Below, piece by piece: positions 18,754 to 28,149 of a DNA stretch of 64,000 nt. The notes beneath the pieces are model-generated. The model did no database searches. It was not told the origin of the DNA and worked only from the letters and a program-made list of their open reading frames with translations. Position numbers and translations under genes: made by a program. How positions within the stretch are numbered: the first letter of the stretch is position 1; each line of letters begins with the position of its first letter. Source of the DNA: Flavobacteriaceae bacterium UBA5534 (GTDB lineage: Bacteria > Bacteroidota > Bacteroidia > Flavobacteriales > Flavobacteriaceae); contig DINS01000019.1 in the NCBI GenBank assembly GCA_002426015.1, positions 107,774-171,773 on the forward strand. Reading direction: 5' to 3'.

Positions 18754-21700
18754 ATGAAAATTGCTATTTCACTTATTTTGTTTTTAATGTGTTGTTGTGC
18801 TTTTGCTCAAGAACCAATAACTAATTACAGAGTAAAAAAAGTAGCTATTCGAGACACGATTCAAGTAGATACGGTAAGCATCAACTCAAGTAGATTTATT
18901 TTAAAAACTAAAGACAATGTGATTATTGATAGTTCATTCTACACTATCGATTTTTCAAAGGCACTGTTAACGTTTAAAAAACCAATCCAAACGGATTCCA
19001 TTGTAATAGATTATTTACGCTATCCAGATTTTATCACGCGCAAATATGCTCAATTGGATGAAAAAATCATTGTAGAGAATACCGAGAACATGCAACGACT
19101 GTACAAATTGTCACAATCGACCTTGACTCGAGGTTTTACACCATTTGATGGATTAACAACTTCAGGAAGCATTTCGCGTGGCGTCACCATTGGTAATAAT
19201 CAGAATTCGGTATTGAACAGTGAACTGGATTTACAGATTTCGGGAAAATTGAGTGATAAAGTCTCGTTGCGTGCATCCATTCAAGATGCAAATATTCCTT
19301 TGCAGGAAAGTGGTTATTCACAACGATTGGATGAGTTTGACCAAGTGTTTATTGAACTTTTTAGTGATAAATGGAACATTAGGGCAGGAGATATTGACTT
19401 GGTAAACGAGAACACTTATTTTGCTCGATTCAGTAAACGAGTACAGGGGCTTTTAGTCAATGTTAATTTTGATAAAGAGGAATCCAAAACCAATATTTTT
19501 GCCGCAGGAGCATTGGTAAGAGGACAATTTACAACAAGTAAGTTTTTAGCGCAGGAAGGGAATCAAGGGCCTTACAAGTTGCGAGGTCCCAATAATGAAT
19601 TGTTTGTCTTGATTGTGTCTGGTAGTGAAACGGTTTATGTGAACGGCTTGCCAATCAAACGAGGAGAAAATGAAGATTATATCATCGACTATAATGCTGG
19701 TGAAATTATTTTCAACTCAACGTTTCCGATTACTTCCGAAATGCGAATAACCGTTGACTATCAATTTAGCGAACGGAATTTTTCACGCTTTACGGTGTTC
19801 GGTGGCAGTAATTATGAAACCGAAAAATTAAAACTTGGTGTTTCTGTCTATTCTGAAGTCGATTCCAAAAACCAACCATTACAACAAAATTTATCTCCAG
19901 AGCAAGTGGCAATTTTATCAGATGCTGGTGATGACCAGTCGCTGATGGTAGCACCTTCTGGTGTTCCAGAAGCCTACAGTGAAAATAGGATTCTATACAA
20001 GAAGGAATTGATTGATGGTGTTGAAGCCTTTGTGTTCTCTACGAATCCAGAGGATGAATTGTTCAGTGTCAAATTCCGTTTGGTGGGCGACAATCAAGGT
20101 GATTATGTACTTCTCAACAGCAATGCCATTAATAATATTTATGAATACGTGCCTCAAATTTCGGGTGAGCCTCAAGGTAATTATGCGCCAATCGTGCAAT
20201 TGATTGCTCCAACCAAACTACAATTGGCAGTCGTTAACGGAACCTATAAACCAACAGAACGAACCGATATTTATTTTGAGGCTGCAGGCAGTAAAAATGA
20301 TTTGAATTTATTTTCTGATTTAGATGACAGCAATAATGATGGGTTTGCTGGAAAATTACGTTTTAAGCAAAACATCGTTAAAACCGATAGCCTATGGAAT
20401 TTATCAGCAATTATAGATGCCGATATGATTCAGGAAAACTTCAAAACCATTCAGCGTTTGTATTATGCCGAATTCAATCGCGATTGGAACTTGGACATGC
20501 CGCTTGGAAATCAAAATCTGTTGACTGCTGGTTTAGAGTTAATGCATCCAAAAAACGGTTTTGCCACTTATAAATTTGAGCACCTTAATTATTCCAAAAA
20601 TTTCAATGGCAATCGCCACAGTGCTCTTGCAAATGTGCAATTAGACAAATGGCATCTGTTTACCAATTCCAGTGTTTTGAACAGCTCGAGTGACCTGTCA
20701 ACCTCCAGGTTTTTGAGGTCTTTCAATAGAGTAACCTACAGTTTTGACAAACAATGGGTCGGAACAAAACTGGCCTTAGAAGATAATGCACAACGAGAAA
20801 AAACCAGCGATAGTTTAACGCCGTTGAGCCAACGTTTTAAATCCTATGAAATTTTCACAGGTATTGGTGATAGCACGAAAGTATTTGCAGAAGTTGGATA
20901 TAAACATCGCATCAATGATAGTTTGCGTTTTAACAGAGTGGAACGAGTGAATACTTCTAATACCTATTATATCAAATCGAAAGTTGTTCAAAACACAAAG
21001 ACAGATTTAGGTATTTATGTGAATTATCGAAATTTAAAATCGGTTGACGATGCCATTGAAAATGAAAAGTCCCTGAACTCGAGATTAACTTATAACCAGA
21101 AGCTTTTTGAGCAAATAATTCAGGCCAATACAATTTTTGAAACCAATTCAGGAAGTTTGCCACAACAAGATTTTACCTATGTTCAGGTCGAGCCAGGTCA
21201 AGGAGCTTATACATGGATTGACTATAATGGTAATGGTATCCAAGAATTGAATGAATTTGAAATTGCCCAATTTCAAGATCAAGGCGAATACATTAGAGTC
21301 TTGCTTCCGAATCAGATTTTCGTAAAGACACATCAAAACAGATTAAGCCAAACGATTACCATAAATCCACAACAATGGTCGGTCAATGAAAGCAAATCGA
21401 AACAATTTTGGTCTCATTTTTACAATCAAACATCTTACTTGGTCGATCGTAAAATACGAAAAGAAGGAAACACTTTCGATTTGAACCCTTTTGCCAATAG
21501 TGACGATAACCAATTGGCACTCAATAAAAGTGTTAGAAATGTGTTGTTTTACAATCGTGGAAGGCAACGTTATACAACCTCCTATACGTTTTTGACCAAT
21601 ACAAGTCGAACCTTATTGTCCATCGGGTTTCAGGAAAGTAAACTGAAAAGCCATCAATTAAACTTCAATCACAAATTTGCTACTAGTTGGTTAGTGAATT

Positions 21701-22164
21701 TAAAGTCAAGTCTGGATAAAAATGAAAGCTTGAGTGAAAATTTTGCGTCACGAAATTATAGTATTGATGAAGTGAGGTTGCAGCCGAAACTATCTTACTT
21801 ATTTAATGAAAACGCGAGGTTTGATGTGTTTTATCAATATACTACAAAAGATAACACAACTGGTAATATGGAAACTTTATTTCAAAACAATTATGGCATG
21901 TCATTTACCTTCAATAATGGACAAAAAGTAGCCATTACTGGCGAGGTTAATTATTTTGATAATACGTTTGAAGGCAATGCCAATACACCAGTTTCGTATC
22001 AAATGTTGGAAGGCTTGCAACCTGGAAAAAACTTTACATGGAGCTTATTGGCCCAAAAAAAATTGACTACGTATTTGGATTTGAATTTGAATTACTTCGG
22101 ACGTAAAACAGAAACGTCCAAAACCATTCATACTGGGACAATTCAGTTAAAAGCTTATTTTTAA
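18754..22164 (+). CDS. Very large putative outer-membrane beta-barrel protein, function unknown
   Basis: I cannot name a family. The 1136-residue protein has a signal peptide (1-18, ending CCCAFAQ), a short beta domain (about 20-105) and a conserved-looking segment at about 130-220. That segment contains SGSISRGVTIGNNQNSVLNS, SGKLSDKVSLRASIQDANIP and EFDQVFIELFSDKWNIRAGD, which looks like the start of a large barrel. From about 500 onward it alternates aromatic and polar strands and ends QLKAYF, with the terminal aromatic typical of barrels. A DYNGNGIQELNEFEIAQF stretch (about 825-845) resembles a calcium-binding loop. It is a single gene with a divergent neighbour and a 55-bp gap to the metal block. 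Confidence 0.75.
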   Translation: MKIAISLILFLMCCCAFAQEPITNYRVKKVAIRDTIQVDTVSINSSRFILKTKDNVIIDSSFYTIDFSKALLTFKKPIQTDSIVIDYLRYPDFITRKYAQLDEKIIVENTENMQRLYKLSQSTLTRGFTPFDGLTTSGSISRGVTIGNNQNSVLNSELDLQISGKLSDKVSLRASIQDANIPLQESGYSQRLDEFDQVFIELFSDKWNIRAGDIDLVNENTYFARFSKRVQGLLVNVNFDKEESKTNIFAAGALVRGQFTTSKFLAQEGNQGPYKLRGPNNELFVLIVSGSETVYVNGLPIKRGENEDYIIDYNAGEIIFNSTFPITSEMRITVDYQFSERNFSRFTVFGGSNYETEKLKLGVSVYSEVDSKNQPLQQNLSPEQVAILSDAGDDQSLMVAPSGVPEAYSENRILYKKELIDGVEAFVFSTNPEDELFSVKFRLVGDNQGDYVLLNSNAINNIYEYVPQISGEPQGNYAPIVQLIAPTKLQLAVVNGTYKPTERTDIYFEAAGSKNDLNLFSDLDDSNNDGFAGKLRFKQNIVKTDSLWNLSAIIDADMIQENFKTIQRLYYAEFNRDWNLDMPLGNQNLLTAGLELMHPKNGFATYKFEHLNYSKNFNGNRHSALANVQLDKWHLFTNSSVLNSSSDLSTSRFLRSFNRVTYSFDKQWVGTKLALEDNAQREKTSDSLTPLSQRFKSYEIFTGIGDSTKVFAEVGYKHRINDSLRFNRVERVNTSNTYYIKSKVVQNTKTDLGIYVNYRNLKSVDDAIENEKSLNSRLTYNQKLFEQIIQANTIFETNSGSLPQQDFTYVQVEPGQGAYTWIDYNGNGIQELNEFEIAQFQDQGEYIRVLLPNQIFVKTHQNRLSQTITINPQQWSVNESKSKQFWSHFYNQTSYLVDRKIRKEGNTFDLNPFANSDDNQLALNKSVRNVLFYNRGRQRYTTSYTFLTNTSRTLLSIGFQESKLKSHQLNFNHKFATSWLVNLKSSLDKNESLSENFASRNYSIDEVRLQPKLSYLFNENARFDVFYQYTTKDNTTGNMETLFQNNYGMSFTFNNGQKVAITGEVNYFDNTFEGNANTPVSYQMLEGLQPGKNFTWSLLAQKKLTTYLDLNLNYFGRKTETSKTIHTGTIQLKAYF

Positions 22165-22204
22165 GGATTGTAACTCTTGTTACCTAATACATTATAATTT
22201 TTTG

Positions 22205-22212
22205 TAGATTTG
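22205..22212 (+). promoter_or_regulatory. -7 box immediately before the His-rich gene
   Basis: TAGATTTG matches TAnnTTTG exactly and ends only 7 nt before the ATG at 22220. If it is used, the transcript would have a leader of only a few bases. Confidence 0.4.
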
Positions 22213-22219
22213 TTTTAAT

Positions 22220-22609
22220 ATGCAAAAACTTATTGCCATAGTTTATTCTACTTTGATTCTTTTTCAGAGTTTCAATATCAGTTTTGAAGATATTTCAAAA
22301 TTAGATAAACTATTGCAACACGCCAAGTATCATCAACAGACCTATGGTGATTCTTTTTTTGAGTTTCTCTCGGAACATTATGGAGATGAAGCAGTAGCTC
22401 ATGATAATGAACACAAAGAGCATCAAGAGTTGCCGTTTAAGCACAACCACCAAACTTGTGTTCATGTCAATGTGGCCTTTACGTTGCAAGCATTCGATTT
22501 TAATTTAGATTACCATCCTTTTATTGAAATTCCTTTTAATTTTCATTATAAAGAATCTACTTCATTATTTGAGAAACCTTCAGTGTTTCAACCTCCTCGA
22601 TTGGCATAA
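22220..22609 (+). CDS. Small exported histidine-rich protein ahead of the metal-efflux genes
   Basis: I do not recognise a named family. The 129-residue protein begins with a hydrophobic export signal (MQKLIAIVYSTLILFQSF) and then has a histidine-rich middle: HAKYHQQ, SEHYGDEAVAHDNEHKEHQE and FKHNHQTCVHV. It ends PPRLA. The histidines and the location 70 bp upstream of a CusA-type pump suggest periplasmic metal binding or sensing, which is inference. The same kind of small protein is, in my experience, found before such pumps in related genomes. Confidence 0.65.
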   Translation: MQKLIAIVYSTLILFQSFNISFEDISKLDKLLQHAKYHQQTYGDSFFEFLSEHYGDEAVAHDNEHKEHQELPFKHNHQTCVHVNVAFTLQAFDFNLDYHPFIEIPFNFHYKESTSLFEKPSVFQPPRLA

Positions 22610-22679
22610 TTCAGACAATTTTTAAGTTACTAATTATAAACTATGTACCGATAGTTTAGAACACTTATTGATATGAATT

Positions 22680-23660
22680 ATGTTAGAACATATTATAAAA
22701 TTTAGTTTAAAGAATAAACTTATTATTCTTCTATTTATGGGATTTGTAGTTGGTTTCGGAATCTATTCCTTGACTAAAATCCCGATTGGGGCTGTACCGG
22801 ACATCACCAATAATCAAGTGCAGGTGATTACAACATCCCGTAATTTATCCACACAAGATGTAGAACAATTTATTACCTATCCTGTAGAATTGGAAATGGC
22901 CAATTTGCCTGGAGTTGTTGAAATTCGTTCAGTTTCAAAATTTGGGCTGTCTGTTGTTACTATTGTTTTTGAAGACGATTTAGGTACTTATTTGCCAAGA
23001 CAATTGATTGCTGAAAAAATAAAATCAGCTTCAGAAAAAATCCCAGAAGGATTTGGAACTCCAGAAATGGGCCCTATCACCACAGGTTTGGGTGAAATTT
23101 ACCAATACATACTCGATGTCAAACCTGGTTATAAAGACCGTTATACGACTACCGAATTACGAACCATTCAAGATTGGATTGTCAAAAGGCAGTTGTCAGG
23201 TATTCCAGGCGTAGTTGAGGTCAATACTTGGGGCGGATTTTTAAAACAATACGAAGTTGCTATCAATCCACAGCAATTAAATGCAATGAACATTTCGGTT
23301 TCAGAAATTTTTGAAGCTTTGGAGAAGAACAATAGTGTCGCAGGTGGTGGCTATATCGAAAAGACCAACCAAGCATTTTTTATACGAGGTGAAGGCTTGG
23401 TAACGTCCTTAAATGATATTGAAAACATTGTTGTAAAAAATGATGGTGTTCCTATCTACATCAAGGATATAGCCAAAGTTGGTTTTGGTAGTGCCACTCG
23501 TTTTGGAGCGATTACTGGAAATGGTGAAGGCGAAAAAGTGCTTGGTCAAGTGATGATGCTGAAAGATGGGAACTCTAAAAAAATCATTGAAGCGGTTAAA
23601 GAACGTGTAGCCTCAATACAAAGCACACTTCCAGAAGGTGTTTATATCAATGGGTTTTAG
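22680..23660 (+). CDS. N-terminal fragment of the CusA/CzcA-type RND pump
   Basis: This open frame of 326 residues covers the first transmembrane helix (about 12-30) and the first porter subdomains of an RND heavy-metal pump. It begins MLEHIIKFSLKNKLIILLF and has the family phrases PIGAVPDITNNQVQV, TGLGEIYQYIL, and LSGIPGVVEVNTWGG. It stops at TAG in the homopolymer at 23655-23658, just before the second transmembrane helix. On its own it could not transport. Confidence 0.8.
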   Translation: MLEHIIKFSLKNKLIILLFMGFVVGFGIYSLTKIPIGAVPDITNNQVQVITTSRNLSTQDVEQFITYPVELEMANLPGVVEIRSVSKFGLSVVTIVFEDDLGTYLPRQLIAEKIKSASEKIPEGFGTPEMGPITTGLGEIYQYILDVKPGYKDRYTTTELRTIQDWIVKRQLSGIPGVVEVNTWGGFLKQYEVAINPQQLNAMNISVSEIFEALEKNNSVAGGGYIEKTNQAFFIRGEGLVTSLNDIENIVVKNDGVPIYIKDIAKVGFGSATRFGAITGNGEGEKVLGQVMMLKDGNSKKIIEAVKERVASIQSTLPEGVYINGF

Positions 23661-23713
23661 AACGTACCGAACTCATTGATAAAACTACGTTTACAGTCGC
23701 AGAAAATCTCATT

Positions 23714-26700
23714 TTGGGCTCACTTATCGTTATTTTTGTGGTGGTCTTATTATTGGGTAATTGGCGATCGGGATTGGTTGTGGCTTCGGTTATTCCCTTA
23801 AGTTTATTATTTGCAATTTCATTGATGAATATCTTTGGTGTAGATGCTAATTTGATGAGTCTTGGTGCTATCGATTTTGGGATTATCATTGATGGAGCCG
23901 TAATTATCGTCGAGTTTATCGCATTTCAGATTACAGCGCAAAGCAATAAAATTCTATCCTTGTCACAGGAAGATAGACAATCAGACATTGATACCATTAC
24001 CTATAAAAGTGCTTCAAAAATGATGAATTCTGCCATTTTTGGACAACTCATTATTTTAATTGTTTTTATCCCAATCTTATCATTGAGTGGTGTTGAAGGT
24101 AAAATGTTCAGACCAATGGCAATGACCTTTAGTTTTGCATTGGTTGGTGCAATGATATTTTGTTTGACGTACGTTCCAGTGATTTCATCTTTGTTTTTGA
24201 AACCTAATAAAGAAAATGAAAAAACTGTGTCTGCACGATTGATGCGATTTTTAAATAGAAACTATCAACCAACCATTCATTGGGCATTGCTAAACAAACG
24301 AATAGTTATTGGGCTTTCAATTGTGTTAATGGTATTTAGCGGATGGGTTTTTAGCAGAATGGGAGGCGAGTTTGTACCAACCCTCGATGAGGGAGATTTC
24401 GTTATTCAGCCAGTCTTAAAAACAGGAACATCTTTAAGTAAAACTATTGAGATAACTACTAAAATTGAAAAAACACTTCTTGATAAGTTCCCGGAAGTAT
24501 CGCAAGTGGTCACACGAATAGGTGCCGCTGAAGTGCCAACGGACCCAATGTCAATGGAAGAAAGTGATGTGATTATCAAACTGAAGCCCAAAGGTGAATG
24601 GACGTCAGCAAAAAGCAAAGATGAATTGGCCGAGAAATTCAAAAAAGCACTTGAAGTCATTCCAGGAATGGAGGTAGAGTTTACACAGCCCATCGAAATG
24701 CGATTTAATGAGTTGATTACTGGTGTAAGGGCAGATGTCGCAATTAAAATTTTTGGCGAAGATTTATCCGTTTTGGCCAGTAAAGCTGAAGACATAAAAG
24801 GGCTTATAGAAAATGTGGAAGGTGCATCCGATATTATTGTTGAAAAAGTGGAAGGCTTGCCACAAATGAGCGTCAACTTTAACAGAAGTAAAATAGCTCG
24901 CTATGGACTCAATATTTCCGATTTAAACCAGATGATTTCTACAGGATTTGCAGGCGGAATCGTCGGAAGTGTGTTTGAGGGTGAAAAACGTTTTGACTTG
25001 GTTATTCGTTTAGACGAAGCCTATCGAAAAAATATTGAAAGCCTTCAAAATTTGTATGTCGATACACCAAGTAGCGGCAAAATTCCATTAAGCGAATTAG
25101 CTGAAATTACCTATACAACAGGTCCAGCAAAAATCTCAAGAGACGATACCAAACGTCGCATCGTCGTAGGAGTGAATGTGAGAAACAGAGATTTGCAATC
25201 GGTTGTAGACGAAATACAGCAGATAATTGAAAGTGAAGTCAAATTGCCAGTAGGTTACAGTATTACTTATGGAGGTCAGTTTGAAAACCTTCAAAGTGCC
25301 AAAGCACGACTGATGGTAGCTGTACCAATAGCCTTGGTTCTAATTTTTATACTCCTCTATTTTGCATTTCATTCTGTAAAAGACGCCTTGATGATTTATT
25401 CAGCCATTCCTTTATCTGCTGTTGGTGGAATTTTGTTTTTATGGATGCGCGATTTACCATTTAGCATATCTGCAGGTGTTGGTTTTATTGCATTGTTTGG
25501 TATTGCTGTCTTAAATGGTATTGTATTAATTGAACATTTCAAAGAACTGAAAGCACATGGTTTGACTGATATTGAAGAACGCATCAAACGAGGCACAAGC
25601 GAACGACTACGTCCTGTTTTATTAACAGCCGCAGCCGCAGCTTTAGGATTTTTACCAATGGCAATATCTACCAATGCTGGAGCCGAAGTACAGCGTCCTT
25701 TGGCAACTGTAGTCATTGGCGGCTTAATCAGTGCGACCATTTTAACATTGGTTGTGCTCCCTGTATTATATGCTTGGGTAGAACAGAAAAAAGAACTAAA
25801 AATGAATAAAAAAGGCATCACAACACTAGTCGTTTTAATGTTGACCTTTGCTACGCAAGCGCAACAAAACCAAATGACTGTTGAGCAAACACTAGATTTA
25901 GCCATTGAAAATAATTCGGGTTTGAAAGCATCTTCGTTGAAGATAGATGAAGCTGATGCTTTGGTCGGAAGCGCTTTCAGTTTTGATAAAACATCTGTGT
26001 ATTACCAATTTGATGAAAACAATTTGGCAATCAACAATGAACCGTTGAAGGTTTTTGGTGTCTCGCAGGATTTTAAATTTCCAACGGTTTATTTCGCTGA
26101 TAAAAAGGTGAATCAAGCCCAGCGACAATTGCAAAAATCGAGTTATGATATCACGTTGCAACAACTAAAACGGGACGTCTATTTGGCATATTTCGAGTTG
26201 AGTTATGTAAAAGATAAAGCAGAGACTTATCGATTTTTGGATAGTTTGTATCAGAATTTTGCCAAAGCAGCCAAGCGACGTTTTGAATTGGGTGAAACCA
26301 ATTATCTGGAAATGATTACGGCGCAATCCAAACAAAAACAATTGGAGACCCTGTATAAACAATCACAACAAGAGGTGCTGATGGTCACAGAACGTTTGAA
26401 AAAAGTAGTTCAGGTGGATTCCATTGACGTTATGGATGAACCGCTTCGAAAGTTGGAATTGCAATCGATGAGTCCACAAGACAACGCTGGGTTGCTGTAT
26501 TTTGAAAACTCAAAAAGTTACTACAAAGCGCTAAACCAAAAAGAAAAACAAAATTTGCTTCCAGATTTGAATGTGGAATATTTTCAAGGCACCAACAGTA
26601 GCTTGAATGATCATATTAAAGGTTATCAATTCGGAGTAAAAATACCCTTGCTTTTTTCTGGAAATGCATCCAAAATCAAGGCTTCAAAAATTGCTCAAGA

Positions 26701-26992
26701 CATTGTTGAAGAACAGCAACAAGATTACGAAGTAAAGTTGAATGCCGAATACCAATCACTGTTGGCAACACTTCAACAGTATAACGAAGCAATTTTATAT
26801 TACGATTCGCAAGGCAAAAAGCTTTCCGAAGAAATTATTAAAACGGCGGAACGTACGCTTAAGGAAGGCGAGATTGACTTCTTTCAATATATACAAAGCA
26901 TTGAGACCGCCAAGGATATTGAATTGACCTATCTCAATAATCTCAATCTATATAATCAAACCATTATTGCCATCAATTATTTAATTTTATAA
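23714..26992 (+). CDS. C-terminal fragment: rest of the CusA/CzcA pump plus fused TolC-like outer-membrane channel
   Basis: The frame is open and family-like from 23657; 23714 is only the first TTG. Residues to about 695 hold the remaining RND helices, with DFGIIIDGAVIIVE (the helix that carries proton-relay acids in this family), GGEFVPTLDEGDF and GAEVQRPLATVVIGG. From about 697 (ATG at 25802) a second signal-peptide-like stretch begins (MNKKGITTLVVLMLTFATQA). It is followed by a TolC-type coiled-coil channel of about 370 residues (MTVEQTLDLAIENNSG ... LGETNYLEMITAQSKQ ... GVKIPLLFSG). Pump and channel are in one frame without a stop. The adaptor gene follows after 2 bp. Confidence 0.8.
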   Translation: MGSLIVIFVVVLLLGNWRSGLVVASVIPLSLLFAISLMNIFGVDANLMSLGAIDFGIIIDGAVIIVEFIAFQITAQSNKILSLSQEDRQSDIDTITYKSASKMMNSAIFGQLIILIVFIPILSLSGVEGKMFRPMAMTFSFALVGAMIFCLTYVPVISSLFLKPNKENEKTVSARLMRFLNRNYQPTIHWALLNKRIVIGLSIVLMVFSGWVFSRMGGEFVPTLDEGDFVIQPVLKTGTSLSKTIEITTKIEKTLLDKFPEVSQVVTRIGAAEVPTDPMSMEESDVIIKLKPKGEWTSAKSKDELAEKFKKALEVIPGMEVEFTQPIEMRFNELITGVRADVAIKIFGEDLSVLASKAEDIKGLIENVEGASDIIVEKVEGLPQMSVNFNRSKIARYGLNISDLNQMISTGFAGGIVGSVFEGEKRFDLVIRLDEAYRKNIESLQNLYVDTPSSGKIPLSELAEITYTTGPAKISRDDTKRRIVVGVNVRNRDLQSVVDEIQQIIESEVKLPVGYSITYGGQFENLQSAKARLMVAVPIALVLIFILLYFAFHSVKDALMIYSAIPLSAVGGILFLWMRDLPFSISAGVGFIALFGIAVLNGIVLIEHFKELKAHGLTDIEERIKRGTSERLRPVLLTAAAAALGFLPMAISTNAGAEVQRPLATVVIGGLISATILTLVVLPVLYAWVEQKKELKMNKKGITTLVVLMLTFATQAQQNQMTVEQTLDLAIENNSGLKASSLKIDEADALVGSAFSFDKTSVYYQFDENNLAINNEPLKVFGVSQDFKFPTVYFADKKVNQAQRQLQKSSYDITLQQLKRDVYLAYFELSYVKDKAETYRFLDSLYQNFAKAAKRRFELGETNYLEMITAQSKQKQLETLYKQSQQEVLMVTERLKKVVQVDSIDVMDEPLRKLELQSMSPQDNAGLLYFENSKSYYKALNQKEKQNLLPDLNVEYFQGTNSSLNDHIKGYQFGVKIPLLFSGNASKIKASKIAQDIVEEQQQDYEVKLNAEYQSLLATLQQYNEAILYYDSQGKKLSEEIIKTAERTLKEGEIDFFQYIQSIETAKDIELTYLNNLNLYNQTIIAINYLIL

Positions 26993-26994
26993 AA

Positions 26995-28140
26995 ATGAAA
27001 AATCTATATATCTTATTTATTTTCACATTATTGATGTCGTGTGGGAATTCAGAAACAAAAAATGAAGCACTTTCAACAGAAAGCAAAAATAACGACGAGG
27101 TTGTTATAACCAAAGCACAATTTGAAGGCGAACAGATGCAATTTGGTTCGTTGACCGAACACGATTTTAATGAAACCATTAAAGCCAGCGGAATGATTGA
27201 TGTGCCAACACACAATAAATCGAGCGTAAGCACTTTTATTGGTGGGTATGTGACTAAAACGCCATTGTTAATTGGTGATGAGGTTAAAAAGGGACAATTT
27301 TTGGTGTCGTTGGAAAACACAGAATTTGTAGAAATCCAACAACAATATATGGAAGTAGCTGAACAGCTTAATTATCTAAAATCTGAATTTGCAAGGCAAA
27401 AAACCTTGTATGATGAAAATATCACATCACAAAAAAATTTCCTAAAAGCAGAGAGTACCTATAAAAGCTCATTGGCACATTACAACGGTTTGCGCAAAAA
27501 ACTGCAGATGATGAACATCAATCCTTCATCAGTAGAAAAAGGAAACATTACTTCAGTTATAAACATTTATGCACCAATTGATGGTTTCGTTACCAAAGTC
27601 AATGTAAGTAATGGCACCTACGTTTCACCTTCTGATATTATCTTGGAAATCATCGACACAGAACATATTCATTTAGAGTTGTCAGTATTTGAAAAAGATA
27701 TACTTCAAGTAAAGAAAGGTCAAAAAATCAATTTTAAAATTCCCGAAGCTTCTGACGCTATCTATAAAGCAGACGTGCACCTGGTCGGAACCACCATAGA
27801 TCCAACGAATCGACGTGTTACAGTTCATGGTCATATAGCTGATGAACACACTGGTTTTGTTGTTGGAATGTTTGCCGAAGCTGAAATAATTGTTTCTGTT
27901 TCAAAAAAGATGGCATTGTCTAAAGAAGCAGTGATAGAGATTGATGATGATTATTTTGTAATGGTCTTTAATAATGAAAAAGATGGCAATTATTATCTTA
28001 AAATGGTTAAATTGGATGTTGGCTTACAGTCCGAAGATTTCATTGAAGTTTTAAACGCAGAAAATTTTAAAGATAAACAGTTGGTAGTAAAAGGAACCTA
28101 TATGTTGTTGAATGAAGGTAATGGAGGACATGATCATTAA
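26995..28140 (+). CDS. RND efflux periplasmic adaptor (CusB/CzcB-like lipoprotein)
   Basis: This membrane-fusion protein bridges the inner-membrane pump and the outer-membrane channel. The 381-residue protein has a lipoprotein signal with lipobox LMSC (MKNLYILFIFTLLMSC). The barrel-sandwich hybrid is split around a coiled-coil hairpin (about 110-165, QQQYMEVAEQLNYLKSEFARQ), with INIYAPIDGFVTKVNVSNGTYV closing the lipoyl half. A beta-barrel domain follows and the protein ends with a histidine tail, GGHDH. It is the second gene of the metal operon. Confidence 0.9.
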   Translation: MKNLYILFIFTLLMSCGNSETKNEALSTESKNNDEVVITKAQFEGEQMQFGSLTEHDFNETIKASGMIDVPTHNKSSVSTFIGGYVTKTPLLIGDEVKKGQFLVSLENTEFVEIQQQYMEVAEQLNYLKSEFARQKTLYDENITSQKNFLKAESTYKSSLAHYNGLRKKLQMMNINPSSVEKGNITSVINIYAPIDGFVTKVNVSNGTYVSPSDIILEIIDTEHIHLELSVFEKDILQVKKGQKINFKIPEASDAIYKADVHLVGTTIDPTNRRVTVHGHIADEHTGFVVGMFAEAEIIVSVSKKMALSKEAVIEIDDDYFVMVFNNEKDGNYYLKMVKLDVGLQSEDFIEVLNAENFKDKQLVVKGTYMLLNEGNGGHDH

Positions 28141-28149
28141 GCAAAACGC

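Larger units (their letters stand above)
22680..26992 (+). pseudogene. CusA/CzcA-family heavy-metal RND pump fused to a TolC-like channel, interrupted by one frameshift
   Basis: The whole span is 4313 nt, one base short of a multiple of three, and would encode 1437 residues if one base were restored. The break is in the T-run at 23655-23658: with five T in place of four the sequence reads ...VYINGFLERTELIDKTTF..., the normal continuation of the family, while as given TAG (23658-23660) ends the first piece. All other motifs are intact on both sides, so this is either a recent single-base deletion or a homopolymer sequencing error. A functional intact gene is quite possible. Confidence 0.75.

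Noticed and set aside
24406..24876. 156-residue open frame on the minus strand
   Set aside because: It lies fully antisense to the metal pump, has a low-complexity Ser/Ile-rich translation and no family features.
25396..25905. 169-residue open frame on the minus strand
   Set aside because: It is antisense to the conserved RND C-terminal helices and its composition is that of a shadow frame.
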